DNA of 64,000 nucleotides from contig OW203763.1 in NCBI GenBank assembly GCA_934045905.1, forward strand, positions 50,680,194 through 50,744,193, read 5' to 3'. Made by a program: the position numbers and the translations under genes. Every line of letters starts with the position of its first letter. Position 1 is the first letter of the stretch. This document shows, in pieces, positions 11,531 through 21,720 of the stretch. The stretch comes from Leuctra nigra (Eukaryota; Arthropoda; Insecta; Plecoptera; Leuctridae). The notes beneath the pieces are model-generated. The model worked only from the letters and a program-made list of their open reading frames with translations, had not been told where the DNA came from and did not search any database.

Positions 11531-12427
11531 AATGAAAGCATTCATTCTTCAAAGAATTAAGTATGCAGGGTTCAGTTCATGAAAAATATTGAAAATTTGG
11601 AATGTCAGAACTAATGAGGGATTTCATCACATTTTCATATATTAAAAAAAATGTATTTGATCGTCAATGTATCCTACAAGAAGAACCGAGAATTATAAAA
11701 ATAAAAAAATATATAATTCATTTCAAAACAAAATAAAAAATAAGTCTTGGAGCAACGAATTTTTACCGACCACGATATTTTTTCTTTCTTTCGCTATTTT
11801 ATCTTTTTCTTGTGATGCCTCTGCACACGTTGCGCCAAGCTGTTTAAAACTTTAATATACATTTAAAATTTTATCGTTAATATAATATTTGAAGTTTGAA
11901 GTCTTCCCTTATTTCAAATTCAGACACAGAGCCTCAGGCCGACCCTCAGTGACAGAATTGACACCTCATGTTTCAGACCATCAGTCAAAGAGCCAAGGCT
12001 GGAAAGGTATCCTCAACCTCCTTCCTTCCATCTGTCCATTCTCCCGTCATTATTTTGAGCCAAGTTACCGTAAAGTGTGACGTTAAAACAATTATACAAT
12101 GCTTTCTTTTGACTCTTTTTTCGGTTCTTGATGCGATCGATATAGGATCACACCATCTAAAATATTGCGCAGTTTGTTTTTTTGAAGACAATTAATTGCC
12201 CAATTGGTTGAAAAGTCAGCATCATCAAGACCAACTTGTCAAATATTGATTTAAAAAATTATAGCTGCAGTGTGCAGTCCAATGTTTAAATCATTCTCAA
12301 GTGTTGCTGCAGCTTGGAGGGTATTGTATGAAAATACCCATGTAGTAGGTGGTCGATGGCTTTTTTGTGGGAACTACGAACAACAAAGAACTGCAAAGAA
12401 CTACATTCACGACCTACTACAGCCTTG
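11531..12427. other. No recognised gene
   Basis: AT-rich; open frames are under 80 codons and overlap in opposite directions without family resemblance. Nothing else was recognised. Confidence 0.4.
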
Positions 12428-13650
12428 GAATTGCGCTAACGGCACTCTTTTCAACTGATATTAATTTAAAATTACATTTTTTCAAGAATTGTGGCTCTTG
12501 GGCGGCGTAGTCATACCAAGATAGGTACGAAAGTGCGCTTTACGTTTCTCTTATTGAAATACTGTCACGTTTGGTCGATTTTAAGCCTTGAGAGCACTTT
12601 TTGAACTAATTTTTGGCTAAACTGCATTGAAAATACTCCCAGAATAGACATTGACATAGGCATGATAATAAACAAAATTTGCAATATTTTCTCCAAACTG
12701 TTGTTTTAAAAGCGAAACTAAGGCGCCCGCTTATTGCTGCAACTCGTATTTTTCGACAAAAATAATAATGAAACTAACTTTCACAAATTTTAATCAAATG
12801 ATTCAGAAATGCAAAATCTGTCTTGAAATCGTTCGTAGATTACAAAAAAAATACAACAGTGATCAAAAACCTACCTGGGCTAGCCAATTAATTCATTTCT
12901 TATACTTGACATTTGTGTCCTTGGCCGCGATATTGGACACAATTTTGAATGAGATGCACTCTTTCTTACAGAATTGATTGTGAAAAAAATAAAAAAAATT
13001 GGATTTCCCACACCCAAGAGAAGAAAATCGAAATTAGGTGTTTTTAGTATTTATACTCACTTTTAGTCATACTAATGACGAAATCATCAAACGGGGCAGT
13101 GATTCGTGTAGGGGGAACTTTAGTAGAGCTAATGTAAAGAGTAATATGATGACTAAGTGTATGTCAGAGTTGATTTATAGCCGATTTAGTGATTTATTAT
13201 TGGATAGAACGCGCAAAAGTACGCCCATGCTTCGGAAGCGTATAAAACGCTTTCTAATAAATGTTATCAGACACTTGGAATATACGTGTCGACATAGCCC
13301 ATGGACCGGGGAATCGAGTGTTTCAATCCTCAAGTTGCTAACACTTTTAGTTTACAAGCAAAAGGCCGTGACGTCTGAAATTCGATTTAAGAAATGACTT
13401 ATTAGATCATAAGGTCGAAAATCCTACAAAAATTGCAGGAAATTCACCTTTATAGGTAGAACACTTTATAAAACTAGTTGACAAAACATTCATTACAATT
13501 TCACCCATTTATAGGCCTTAGAATTGCACTAACTTCACTCTTTTCAACTGATATTGATTTAAGATTACCATTTTTTGCCATGAACTGTGGCTCTTGGGCG
13601 TTGTCTAGTGCCAAAGATAGGTTCGAAATTGCGCTTTTTACGTTTCTCTA
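12428..13650 (+). repeat. Pair of 130-bp direct repeats
   Basis: About 12428-12556 and 13519-13650 share TCTTTTCAACTGATATT, GTGGCTCTTGGGCG, GATAGGT(A/T)CGAAA and TTACGTTTCTCT in order, with substitutions. The 960-bp interior has no retroviral motifs, TG...CA boundaries or primer-binding site, so I do not call LTRs. A 119-codon frame at 13038-13397 is unrecognised. Confidence 0.6.
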
Positions 13651-13669
13651 AGAAAAAGAGAAAAACTAA

Positions 13670-13835
13670 GAGAAAAAGTATCTATGTATCCATAAGATAC
13701 TTTTAAAAGTATCTTGTATATCTGTATCTCGATACTTTTTCACCCAAGTATTTGTATCTTGATCTGTATATCTCGATACTTTTTTCACCCAAGTATCTGT
13801 ATCTCGATACTTGAAAAGGTATCTTATACAACACC
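13670..13835. repeat. Palindromic cluster of AGTATCTT / GTATCGAGATAC words
   Basis: AAGATACTTTTAAAAGTATCTT forms a perfect palindrome. It is followed by three TATCTCGATAC(T) words spaced by TTTTTCACCCAAGTAT. Resembles the palindrome-tipped elements elsewhere in the window, but no target duplication was found. Confidence 0.5.
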
Positions 13836-13839
13836 GATA

Positions 13840-14839
13840 GCTAGTAGGTACTACACAACTGAGTTCTATTTTTGTAGTTACCAAATATACACTTATGTGA
13901 CTATTTGTTTAACAATTATTTGAATGCCACCCTTTTCAAATATTTGGCTTCAAAGTTCGAAAAGAAATGGATAAGTTTGTGATTATTTTTTAGTTAGAAG
14001 AAGGCAATACAAATTCAACAAGTTTCAAACTTCTATCAATGTATCCGGTTTAATACACTTATACAATCTTACACAAAAATAACTTATTTGAAAAATTGAG
14101 GCAATTTCTACAAATAAAACCATAGAACAAAAATTAAAAGAAAAATATCTATATTGGTGCCAAAAAATTACTCGCCTTCATTAGTTTATTCATGATTATG
14201 TGTCTTCAACAATAAATAGGTACCTTATTCAAATGGTTTTACAGGTCCTAGCATTTCCTGTTTACAAAAATAACAGTGAGAAATATGTCAAATAACTTTA
14301 CTGCAAAATGAACAGAGTGAAAGAAGAAACTCTTGCTCGTGTATTATTATTTTGTGTGCCAAATCATTTATTTTTAATGTGATAGGTATGTACAATTATC
14401 AAAGATAACAATTATGTATAAACTTACTTTACCTGATTTTTTTTTACAAAAACAACATTGTCCACATTATTTTTTTAAAATAATTTTTGAAGAATATTAT
14501 TGGGAATAAATTGAAGACTGTAGACTCCCCAACGTAACATACTAATTATATTTCAATGTATTATATTTATTTTTTTCATATACCTACAATATAGATTTTT
14601 TTATTATCTCGAAATCACTTATTTGTAGAAAACGCCTCAAATATTCAAAGAGCCAAAAATACTGGAAATAATCAATTTTCCAGTAAAGTTTTTGAACAAT
14701 TTTGAGTAATGCATTATTGATATTATATTGTCTTAATAAAGTTGGGACTACGTCAGTGTCTTTTACCTATTGATCGCGAAAGAAATCTGAACTTAGTGAG
14801 AGTTTAAATCACGCGGTACACAATGCCGATAAAGAAGTC
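13840..14839. other. No recognised gene
   Basis: Very AT-rich sequence without credible ORF, RNA gene or element termini. Confidence 0.4.
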
Positions 14840-14880
14840 GATCACAGCCTTTTCGAAGTGACGTCGAGAAGGCTGTGATC
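14840..14880. repeat. 41-bp imperfect palindrome
   Basis: GATCACAGCCTT at the left is mirrored by AAGGCTGTGATC at the right around TTCGAAGTGACGTCGAG. It could form a hairpin. It abuts repeat G copy 2. Confidence 0.7.
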
Positions 14881-14924
14881 GTAGCCGCGTTGCCATCCGC
14901 CATAATGACAGAAATGTCAGTTCA

Positions 14925-15040
14925 AAGTTGCTACTGCTCAGAACGGCTAATGTTCAAAGTAGCGAAAAGTAGCGTTTATGAACAGTAGCGGATTTGAGCA
15001 TTCGCGAATCTGGCAGTCGCAGTTTTGAGGCGTAGCCTCG
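14925..15040 (-). repeat. Dispersed repeat G, copy 2
   Basis: AGTAGCGGATTTGAGCATTCGCGAATCTGGCAGTCGCAG is the diverged reverse complement of the motif series at 1345-1440. Confidence 0.6.
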
Positions 15041-15232
15041 ACACTTGAAATGTCAGTTGTCAACGAACTCAAGGACATTTTTGTTTGCTCTTTCTTTGAG
15101 TCAAGTTACTCTTTGGCCATGAGTGATGACGACATTACTTGTGTATTATCTTTGAGTTGAAGTTCATTGACATGACGTCACTGGATCATAAATGGCGTCT
15201 GCGTGTGCATTGGCGACTCTCTTAGAAGGAAG

Positions 15233-15769
15233 CAGACTTGGGTAAATTACTTTTTAAAAGTAGTGAGATTATATTACTTATTACTTGGACCAAAATGTAA
15301 TAAAATTACTGGTAAATTACTACTTCAGAAATGTAATGAAATTACTTTACTTTTTACGATAAAAAGTAGTGAAATTACTCTCAAAAATTACTTTTTCTAG
15401 AAATGTTTAACCAAAGGGTAAATTATTGGAAGGGGATACAAATAAGAATGTTTAAGAAGTCACAATAAGAGTCCGTTTGAATTTTTTTTACTATTATTGT
15501 GTACTTTGTGTGATTTGCGTAGTGGAAATTAAAAAAAAGCCTGGTGAGTGCTGTCATCTGTCCATATTTTTGAAAATTGCATACAAGTGGGAAAATGTGG
15601 GCGAGTCTCACGGTAACGCGTTACAAACGTCAAATTACTCTGATAAAAGTAGTGAGATTATATTACTTATTAATTGGAAAAAAATGTAATGAAATTACTG
15701 GCTCGTTACCCAAAAAAGTAATTTCGTTACAGTAACGCGTTACTTTCGTTACGTTACTACCCAAGTCTG
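15233..15769. mobile_element. hAT-type MITE, GTAAATTAC-tipped
   Basis: The ends CAGACTTGGGTA and TACCCAAGTCTG are inverted repeats, and GAAGGAAG stands on both sides (15225-15232 and 15770-15777), a perfect 8-bp target duplication. The first and last 150 bp are filled with AAATTACT, GTAATTT and AACGCGTTACTTTCGTTACG-type words that pair with each other. The 537-bp body has no transposase. The 8-bp duplication fits hAT; the terminal words are unusual in their simplicity. Confidence 0.85.
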
Positions 15770-15777
15770 GAAGGAAG

Positions 15778-16356
15778 TGATATATATAGGCTCTCTAAAG
15801 ACAATCAAACTCGCCGCGCAAAATCATCTACATTCGGCCCAATGTTAAATGCGTTCAGTGGATACACTATTCATCTAAGGAGTATGCACGAGAAAGCTCA
15901 CGGCCTTCTTAACCGCCTAAATTTCGCCATGACAGTCCCAAAAAAACAAAAGTCAAACGTGACAGCCAGTTTTTAAATTGTATATTTTAGTATTTGTCTA
16001 CTCTTTTACGTCTGCTTTCTTGGTGAAATGTTATCCCTAGTGTTCATATTTAATGGTTAGACTATTCAATCAATGATAATGGATTTTGATTGATTCCAAC
16101 ATTACATTTTCCAGAAGATACGTTTCAAATTTCGCTGGCCATGCTGACCACTGTCTATTTTAAGAGGATTATCAATTAAATAAATGCCTGAATGTATGTT
16201 TGACATAAATGCAGACAAGCTGTAACATGAATAATGTCAAATATCACTGTCAGTTGCCCTAAAGATATAGCTTTTAAACTATTTAGACAAAATAAAGCTC
16301 TCGACAAGCTTGAGCCTACCCGTCATGGCGGCCAAAAATCAAAATCACAGATCGTA
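15778..16356. other. No recognised gene
   Basis: No credible ORF. AATTTCGCCATGACAG near 15930 and GTCATGGCGGCC near 16323 are loosely reminiscent of repeat G words, but too short to call. Confidence 0.35.
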
Positions 16357-18575
16357 TTGTATTGTATTATTTATTTGTAGGAAGCAATTACAATTGCATT
16401 ACAAAGTCAGAACTAAAATAATAACTATAATATGACATTTGAGCATTGAAACATATTGAGTAACAAAGACAAATTGTAAAAATACATTCGAATGTTAACA
16501 CATATTACAAGTTAAAATAGTGAAAGTATTGCGCTAAAAGCGAAGCGAACATATAAATATACATATAAATCAGCATTCAAGAAATTCATTTACACTGTAA
16601 AAGGAATGCTTCATAAGGAACATCTTTAAAATATACTTGAAACCGCTCCTGGACTCAATGTTCCTGATTTCTTGCGGCACATGGTTGTACAGTCTGCGGC
16701 CAGACTGCATGACACCCTGAGACGTGGTATTTAAGCGGCAGTATTCATGTTTTAAATTGGAGGCACCTCTAGTTCCATACATGTGGTGGCTGTTGTCATT
16801 GAACAAATGCAGGTTGTCCCGTGTAAACAAACACACTGCCAAAATGTAGATACATGGGAGAGGTAGTATTGCTACCTCCCGGAACTTATCTCTGCATGAC
16901 GCACTATATCCAAGAGAGAGTATGATCCGGATGACTTTCTTCTGAGCGCGAAAAGCCCTATTGCTGTCTAGCGTACCGCCCCAAAAGATGATACCATACT
17001 GGAGTATTGAGTGAACGTACGCAAAGTAGGCTGATCGTAAAGCAAATAAGTTGCAATTCAGGGCTATTGTACGCATTACAAAGCGCGCTGAAGAAAGTTT
17101 TTTAACTAGATGATCGATATGCGGAACCCAGGATAGGTTTCTATCAATAGTTATACCAAGATACTTCACGCTGGAGCACGAGCTGATAGACAGCATATTA
17201 TCAGAGTGTTTGCCGCGAGGTTCGAAGGTTATAATCTCGGTCTTGGTACGATTCAATAGAAGTTTGTTAGGGGTGAACCAGTTAACAAAATGATCCATGG
17301 CTAAATGGACTTCAGCCGCTAGTTGGTTGGCGGTTAGAGCTTCAATTGTGGCACTGGAATCATCAGCATACTGGATTACACTTCTTCCTGAATGGTTGGT
17401 ACAGATGTTTGGGGCAAGATCGTTCACCATGATAGAGAAGAGAAGGGGCCCCAAGATGGAGCCCTGGGGCACACCTTTAGTGACGGGTTCCCAAGAGGAG
17501 AAGTGTTCATTAAGCTGCACTCTCTGAGTCCTACCACTCAGGTAGGAATCGAACCATGCCCCACAAACACCAGTAATCCCATATACCGTGAGTTTGTTCA
17601 TCAGCAGTTGGTGGTCCATTGAATCGAAGGCCTTAGACAAATCACATAGTATAACTCCAACCTTGTTCTTCCTCTCCAAGGCCTCCTCAATCCCAGTAAT
17701 CATACCAAAGGCAGCAGTAGTGGTAGAATGGTCAGAACGAAACCCATGCTGCGTAGGGGACCACAGGGTGTTGTTGTTGAAGTGGGTAGTGAGCTGTTGG
17801 TGCATAAATTTCTCAATGATTTTAGAGAATGAAGATAAAAGTGAGATAGGCCTAAAGTTGGAGCAATCAGTCTTCGTTCCCTTCTTGTGTATAGGCACTA
17901 CCAACGCTGGTTTTAGACCTGCAGGGAATACTCCAGAACTTAATGAGTGTGTGAATATGTGAGCGAGTGGCCCTGCGATCCATGGGCCACACTTCTTGAG
18001 TAGAGACATCGGGACTTCATCCCAACCAGCTGATGGTTTCGACTCAAATTGGTTGATTAAGTCCAGCACAGTGTCTGCAGACATGTCCGGAAGAGATATT
18101 TCCGGAGCGATTGATGGATGCGCCACCTTGAGAAGCTTCATGCACTCACTAGCTGTGTCGGAGGCTGGGTCTGTGATGTTGGTGCATACAGATAGGAAAT
18201 GTGTGTTGAATATACTTGCAATTTCCAGTGGGTCAGTGGCTTTTGAGGAGTCGCTGTTCTCTATCCAGGCTGGAAAAGCCTCACGTCGACCTTTGCCAGT
18301 TAGAGACCTTATGAGTCTCCACATGGTGCTCACTGTGTTGCTAGATCCCGAAATGATTTCAGAATAATAGTCCTTCTTGGCTTTGATAACGGCAGTTCTA
18401 AGTTCCTTCTTCAGGCGATTGAGAGGCTCCTGGAGTGCAGGGGCAGCCCCACTCTTCACTAAATAGTACATGTCCCTCTTCCTATCGCACATGTTCCGGA
18501 TCTCTTGAGACAACCAGCCTTTTTGAGGCTTGGAGTTCTGCAGAGTGGTCCTCCTTTTAGGAAAGTGTTTGTCGA
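16357..18575 (-). mobile_element. 5'-truncated CR1-like LINE
   Basis: The minus-strand element ends 3' in a short tandem tail (ACAAT-type repeats at 16357-16372). It has a 3' UTR of about 200 bp and a single long ORF. The endonuclease region and ORF1 are missing, as usual for incomplete target-primed reverse transcription. The 5' break lies near 18575-18630, beside tandem CTGGATAC words. Confidence 0.8.
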
Positions 18576-18627
18576 AAAGTGGATACTGGATACTACTACT
18601 GGATACGTGTACTGGATACACGTGCAT
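16570..18627 (-). CDS. LINE reverse transcriptase (5'-truncated ORF2, uninterrupted)
   Basis: This open frame of up to 685 codons encodes the RNA-directed DNA polymerase of a non-LTR retrotransposon, which copies element RNA at a nicked target. RT landmarks in order: FRPISLLSSFSKIIEKF, QHGFRSDHSTTTA, CDLSKAFDSMDHQLL, GVPQGSILGPLLFSIMVNDL, the catalytic QYADD with Tyr near residue 420, then KYLGI. A C-terminal region without RNase H follows. Absence of EN and RNase H motifs, and similarity of the RT words to CR1/L2/Jockey enzymes, suggest the CR1-L2 group; the clade is tentative. The N-terminal 15-20 residues probably come from flanking CTGGATAC repeats, so the annotated ATG is unlikely to be a native start. 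No frameshift or stop is seen, implying a fairly recent insertion. Confidence 0.85.
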   Translation of the reverse strand: MHVYPVHVSSSSIQYPLFDKHFPKRRTTLQNSKPQKGWLSQEIRNMCDRKRDMYYLVKSGAAPALQEPLNRLKKELRTAVIKAKKDYYSEIISGSSNTVSTMWRLIRSLTGKGRREAFPAWIENSDSSKATDPLEIASIFNTHFLSVCTNITDPASDTASECMKLLKVAHPSIAPEISLPDMSADTVLDLINQFESKPSAGWDEVPMSLLKKCGPWIAGPLAHIFTHSLSSGVFPAGLKPALVVPIHKKGTKTDCSNFRPISLLSSFSKIIEKFMHQQLTTHFNNNTLWSPTQHGFRSDHSTTTAAFGMITGIEEALERKNKVGVILCDLSKAFDSMDHQLLMNKLTVYGITGVCGAWFDSYLSGRTQRVQLNEHFSSWEPVTKGVPQGSILGPLLFSIMVNDLAPNICTNHSGRSVIQYADDSSATIEALTANQLAAEVHLAMDHFVNWFTPNKLLLNRTKTEIITFEPRGKHSDNMLSISSCSSVKYLGITIDRNLSWVPHIDHLVKKLSSARFVMRTIALNCNLFALRSAYFAYVHSILQYGIIFWGGTLDSNRAFRAQKKVIRIILSLGYSASCRDKFREVAILPLPCIYILAVCLFTRDNLHLFNDNSHHMYGTRGASNLKHEYCRLNTTSQGVMQSGRRLYNHVPQEIRNIESRSGFKYILKMFLMKHSFYSVNEFLEC

Positions 18628-18664
18628 ACTCCTTTATTTGATTTCTATTCGCTCTGTCTCTACT

Positions 18665-19177
18665 ATGAGCATGACAGCCCGCCATTTTGAAAAGTAGCGC
18701 GGCAACTGTGAAAGGCCGAGAAAGATGACAATTCGTTTTTCAATGATATTATACACCTAGGACACTGTAATTTAAATTTTTAAATGTATTTGAGAGTACA
18801 ACAGACTACCAAAGGATATTAATACCTAAATTGGTCATTTAAACTCATTAAAACTCATTTAAAGACTGTTATGAGTTCAAGTTCTATGTGACATGTCATC
18901 AATGTTTAAAACGCATAATAAGTGATGTATTTGTGAATATTGAAGGTGATGGAAAATGTAATAACAACTGTAATGTAGAATAGCATATATTCTAACTAAA
19001 AACATCATAAAAATCTAATTACAGTGTCCTAAGTACCTAATATAAGTGTAAAACGAATTGTCATCTTTCACGGCCCCACTTCACATTAGTTTTGAACCAA
19101 GAAGTAGCGGTTTTGAACCGAGAAGTAGCGGTTTTGAGCATTCGTGAGACTGGCAGTCGCAGGTTTGAGCTGCGCCC
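18665..19177 (-). repeat. Dispersed repeat G, copy 3, interrupted by a MITE
   Basis: GAGCATGACAGCCCGCCATTTTGAAAAGTAGCG (18667-18699) and, after a gap, TTTTGAACCAAGAAGTAGCGG (about 19089-19109) are the reverse complement of contiguous sequence at 1390-1475. The gap holds a TIR element. Confidence 0.7.
18714..19075. mobile_element. MITE with 60-bp terminal inverted repeats
   Basis: The left end GGCCGAGAAAGATGACAATT is mirrored by AATTGTCATCTTTCACGGCC at the right. Pairing extends about 60 bp with a second block AGGACACTGTAATT / AATTACAGTGTCCT. The inverted repeat may reach some 12 bp further out on each side. The 362-bp body has no ORF. Target duplication not resolved. Confidence 0.75.
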
Positions 19178-19606
19178 GTGATTACTCTATTTTCATTCAT
19201 TCGACCACGATTCGACTCAAGGTCACGCCCAGGTGTTACGTCACAATGTTAAAAGGATAGGGAAACTGGGCGACCTGATCATAAATCGGTATGCATTCCC
19301 CCGACGAACAGACCTCGTGACGTCCTTAGTTTTTGTAGATTTTGTGATTTTGTGTAGGTAGTAGTAATCACAAAGCCATGCTATGCTATATACTAGAAGA
19401 ATGTTCATTTCAACTGTAGATAACTCAAGAAATAAAAAGCAATACAGTAAGTAAGTGGATATTGTAGGCTACCTAACATAATTTGTATTTGTATTTGTAT
19501 TTATTTGATCTTCTTACAAGCGTACATTAATTTTAGGTTATATTTTTAGAAGTTACTGGTGATTGATTATACCTAGGCTACATGGTTTGGTTGGAATTGA
19601 GTAGTC
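19178..19606. other. Mostly unannotated; possible LINE tail
   Basis: No gene seen. ATTTGTATTTGTATTTGTATTTATTTG at 19481-19508 looks like the tandem 3' tail of a 5'-truncated LINE in minus orientation, resembling the tail region of the element at 16357. Confidence 0.3.
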
Positions 19607-19609
19607 TTA

Positions 19610-19962
19610 AGCTGCGTTTACAGTCCGCCAGAGCAACGGTTGCTGCTAGAAGCAACATGCACAGAATCGTTTCAAGGTTAGATTTTAAAGAAGGGAAAAT
19701 AAATCATTTGCACTACATAATATGTCCAATGTTTATATAAATACTCTTCTTGTGGTATATTGTTTGTAAAATACAAGAAAGCAACACATATCGGCGATCA
19801 CAGCAGTTATAAACTCTAGCCGCAACCGAAAAAGATGAACCATGTTTATCTTTTGTGCCGCGTCGCCGTGTCGCTGCGACACAGGTGGCCTTGGCTCCTG
19901 ATTGGTCAATACGCGTTGCGGGCTGCAAGCAACCGTTGCACGAGCGGACTGTAAACGCAGCT
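19610..19962. mobile_element. PIF/Harbinger-like MITE (TTA target duplication)
   Basis: The ends AGCTGCGTTTACAGTCCGC and GCGGACTGTAAACGCAGCT are perfect inverted repeats, continuing imperfectly through GCAACGGTTGC. TTA stands on both sides (19607-19609, 19963-19965). A 3-bp TTA duplication is typical of PIF/Harbinger. The 353-bp body lacks a transposase. Confidence 0.75.
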
Positions 19963-20040
19963 TTAGAAATTATGAGATGGTATAAAATATAATACCATAT
20001 AAATACCATACCATATAATACCATAATATAAATATGAACG

Positions 20041-20998
20041 CGACTATTTTCACCGTGTGGTGAGAATAGCATCAAGTGCTATTATCACCGTGTGGTGGAA
20101 ATAGCGTCAGGTGCTATTATCATCGTGTGGTTAAAATATCCAACTGCTATTTTCAAAGTATTTACCATCTAGAATCTTATGGCATTATTATAATCAGATC
20201 AAATATTACACACGCAAAATGTAAACACTGTATCACAGATTGTTATAAACACACTAAATACAAAATACAATACAAATACATCAGTTAAATCACAGACTTA
20301 TATCTCATTTTATAGATTGTCCTAAATAGTTTTGTAATAAAATGTAAATCAATCGAAGATTGTTTGAATCTCAGGCATTTGAACGACAAAAAGTAGGTAC
20401 ACACATAGTTTGACAAGTCACCAGTTAAGCAAACACTGTGAAACCATCGATCACAATTGGCATCACAATCTACCCAATCTATTAGTTTGCCTTGCATTTG
20501 TGACTTCAAGGGCTGTTTCCTCATACATACGTAACAAATCTTACTGTTTATGGTAACTTTCTTTTTAGAGGTAATGTCATTCTTTTTATAGCTATTGTCA
20601 CACTTTTCAACATTTTTTAATATGTTTTTTAGTTTGACTTTATTTTTCAATAATCATGAAATACCTTTTTAAAGACTTCAATTCTACTTCAATAAACATG
20701 TGACAAGCGCCATATTGTGTCTGTCCAATCAAGAGGGAGGGATGGGATCCAACCGCTTGAGCTTGACTTGACAAGTTAACAAATCAAGATGGACGACCTG
20801 ATGGCCCGTGACAATTATTGCGTGTGTAATATTTGATCTGATTATAATAATGCCATAAGATTCTAGATGGTAAATACTTTGAAACTAGCAGTTGGATATT
20901 TAACCACACGGTGATTATAGCACCTGACGCTATTTCCACCACACGGTGATAATAGCACTTGACGCTATTCTCACCACACGGTGAAAATAGCCACTCCG
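20041..20998. mobile_element. Fold-back DNA element with tandem CACCGTGTGGTG tips
   Basis: The arms 20041-20217 and 20818-20998 are inverted copies. Each tip has three units of about 35 bp, CTATTTTCACCGTGTGGTGAGAATAG, themselves hairpin-forming. The arms continue with TTACCATCTAGAATCTTATGG and AATATTACACACGCAA. The 600-bp core contains a remnant coding region with a PHD-like zinc motif. The layout suggests a deleted DNA transposon. Confidence 0.75.
20285..20650 (-). pseudogene. PHD-finger-like C-terminal fragment in fold-back element
   Basis: A frame of 121 codons, Lys/Asn-rich at its N-terminus, contains CYVC, WVDCDANC, WFHSVC and NYVC in the order expected of a PHD-type C4-H-C3 finger (residues about 39-85). 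One extra residue lies in the WVxC..C loop, and the final cysteine pair is degenerate. In insects such fingers often close the transposases of DDE-type elements, and CR1-like ORF1 proteins can also have them. No DDE core is present, so this is probably a leftover of a larger element-encoded protein. The finger may no longer bind zinc. Confidence 0.45.
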
Positions 20999-21018
20999 TA
21001 TAAATATACCATATAATA

Positions 21019-21125
21019 TAGAGCGTGGGTTCGAGTCCCACTCGAGGAAAATCTTTTCTCATTGCAGTTGGTATTTGTTTACATCTACCTATCTGAGGTT
21101 ATCAGCGAAAACCATATTTCACACT
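21019..21125 (+). repeat. tRNA-headed SINE, truncated copy
   Basis: TAGAGCGTGGGTTCGAGTCCCACTCGAGG followed by AAAATCTTTTCTCATTGCAG and about 70 further bases is identical to the copy at 21278 downstream of its T arm. The anticodon arm is deleted between GAGC and GTGGG. It abuts the right end of the fold-back element. Confidence 0.7.
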
Positions 21126-21277
21126 ATGCGCACTCATCTGCTTGAGGAAACCAAGTCGAGTGAAGTTAGTCAGTTGTCAAACGTGGAACATATTCCACGG
21201 TCTTCTGACCCTATCTTCAAATCTCGGTAAGTTGCTAACGCAGCTTATATTGGAACACAGCCGCTGCAATGTTAACT

Positions 21278-21350
21278 GCCTCGATAGCTCAGCTGGTAGA
21301 GCATCTGACTGGATATCAGAAGGTCGTGGGTTCGAGTCCCACTCGAGGAA
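21278..21350 (+). tRNA. tRNA-like cloverleaf, anticodon GGA, heading a SINE
   Basis: The parts fit a class I tRNA exactly: acceptor GCCTCGA/TCGAGGA (6 of 7 pairs; first pair G-A), D stem GCTC/GAGC, anticodon stem TCTGA/TCAGA with loop CTGGATA, 5-nt variable loop, and T stem GTGGG/CCCAC with TTCGAGT. Both internal Pol III boxes are good and a TTTT lies just downstream. The anticodon would be GGA (serine), but serine tRNAs normally have a long variable arm, and the sequence continues into a tail shared with 21019-21125. It is therefore more likely the head of a SINE or a tRNA pseudogene than a working tRNA. Confidence 0.5.
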
Positions 21351-21435
21351 AATCTTTTCTCATTGCAGTTGGTATTTGTTTACATCTACCTATCTGAGGT
21401 TATCAGCGAAAACCATATTTCACATACCTATATAT
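21351..21435 (+). repeat. SINE tail following the tRNA-like head
   Basis: AATCTTTTCTCATTGCAGTTGG through CGAAAACCATATTTCACA duplicates 21052-21122. It then passes into a TATA/AGAATATAAA-rich end. Confidence 0.65.
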
Positions 21436-21720
21436 ATAAAAGAATATAAAAGAATATATCTTTGTACTCAAATTAGTAGGTCCTAGGTGGAACCTGACTA
21501 AGTTTTACATTACATTGTGGGATGACTAGGCCCAGTTAGTAAGCTAACAATTATTATTTATTTGGCACAGTTAGAAGTATTTTGATCTCGACCTACCATC
21601 CTACCTAACTACCTAGTAAGATAATGATGATGAGAATAAAATAATAATACATGAAATATTTCCTAGTAATATAAGGAAGAAGAAATAAAGAAATACAGCT
21701 ACGTTTCTAATCTATGTATC

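Noticed and set aside
13038..13397. 119-codon ORF as a host gene
   Set aside because: Basic, unrecognised, without splice or promoter context, and located between repeats. Too little support.
12428..13650. LTR pair of a retrotransposon
   Set aside because: The repeats are diverged, lack TG...CA ends and enclose no gag, pol, primer-binding site or polypurine tract.
16996..18367. Plus-strand frames of 120-125 codons opposite the RT gene at 16570-18627
   Set aside because: Antisense shadows of the RT reading frame.
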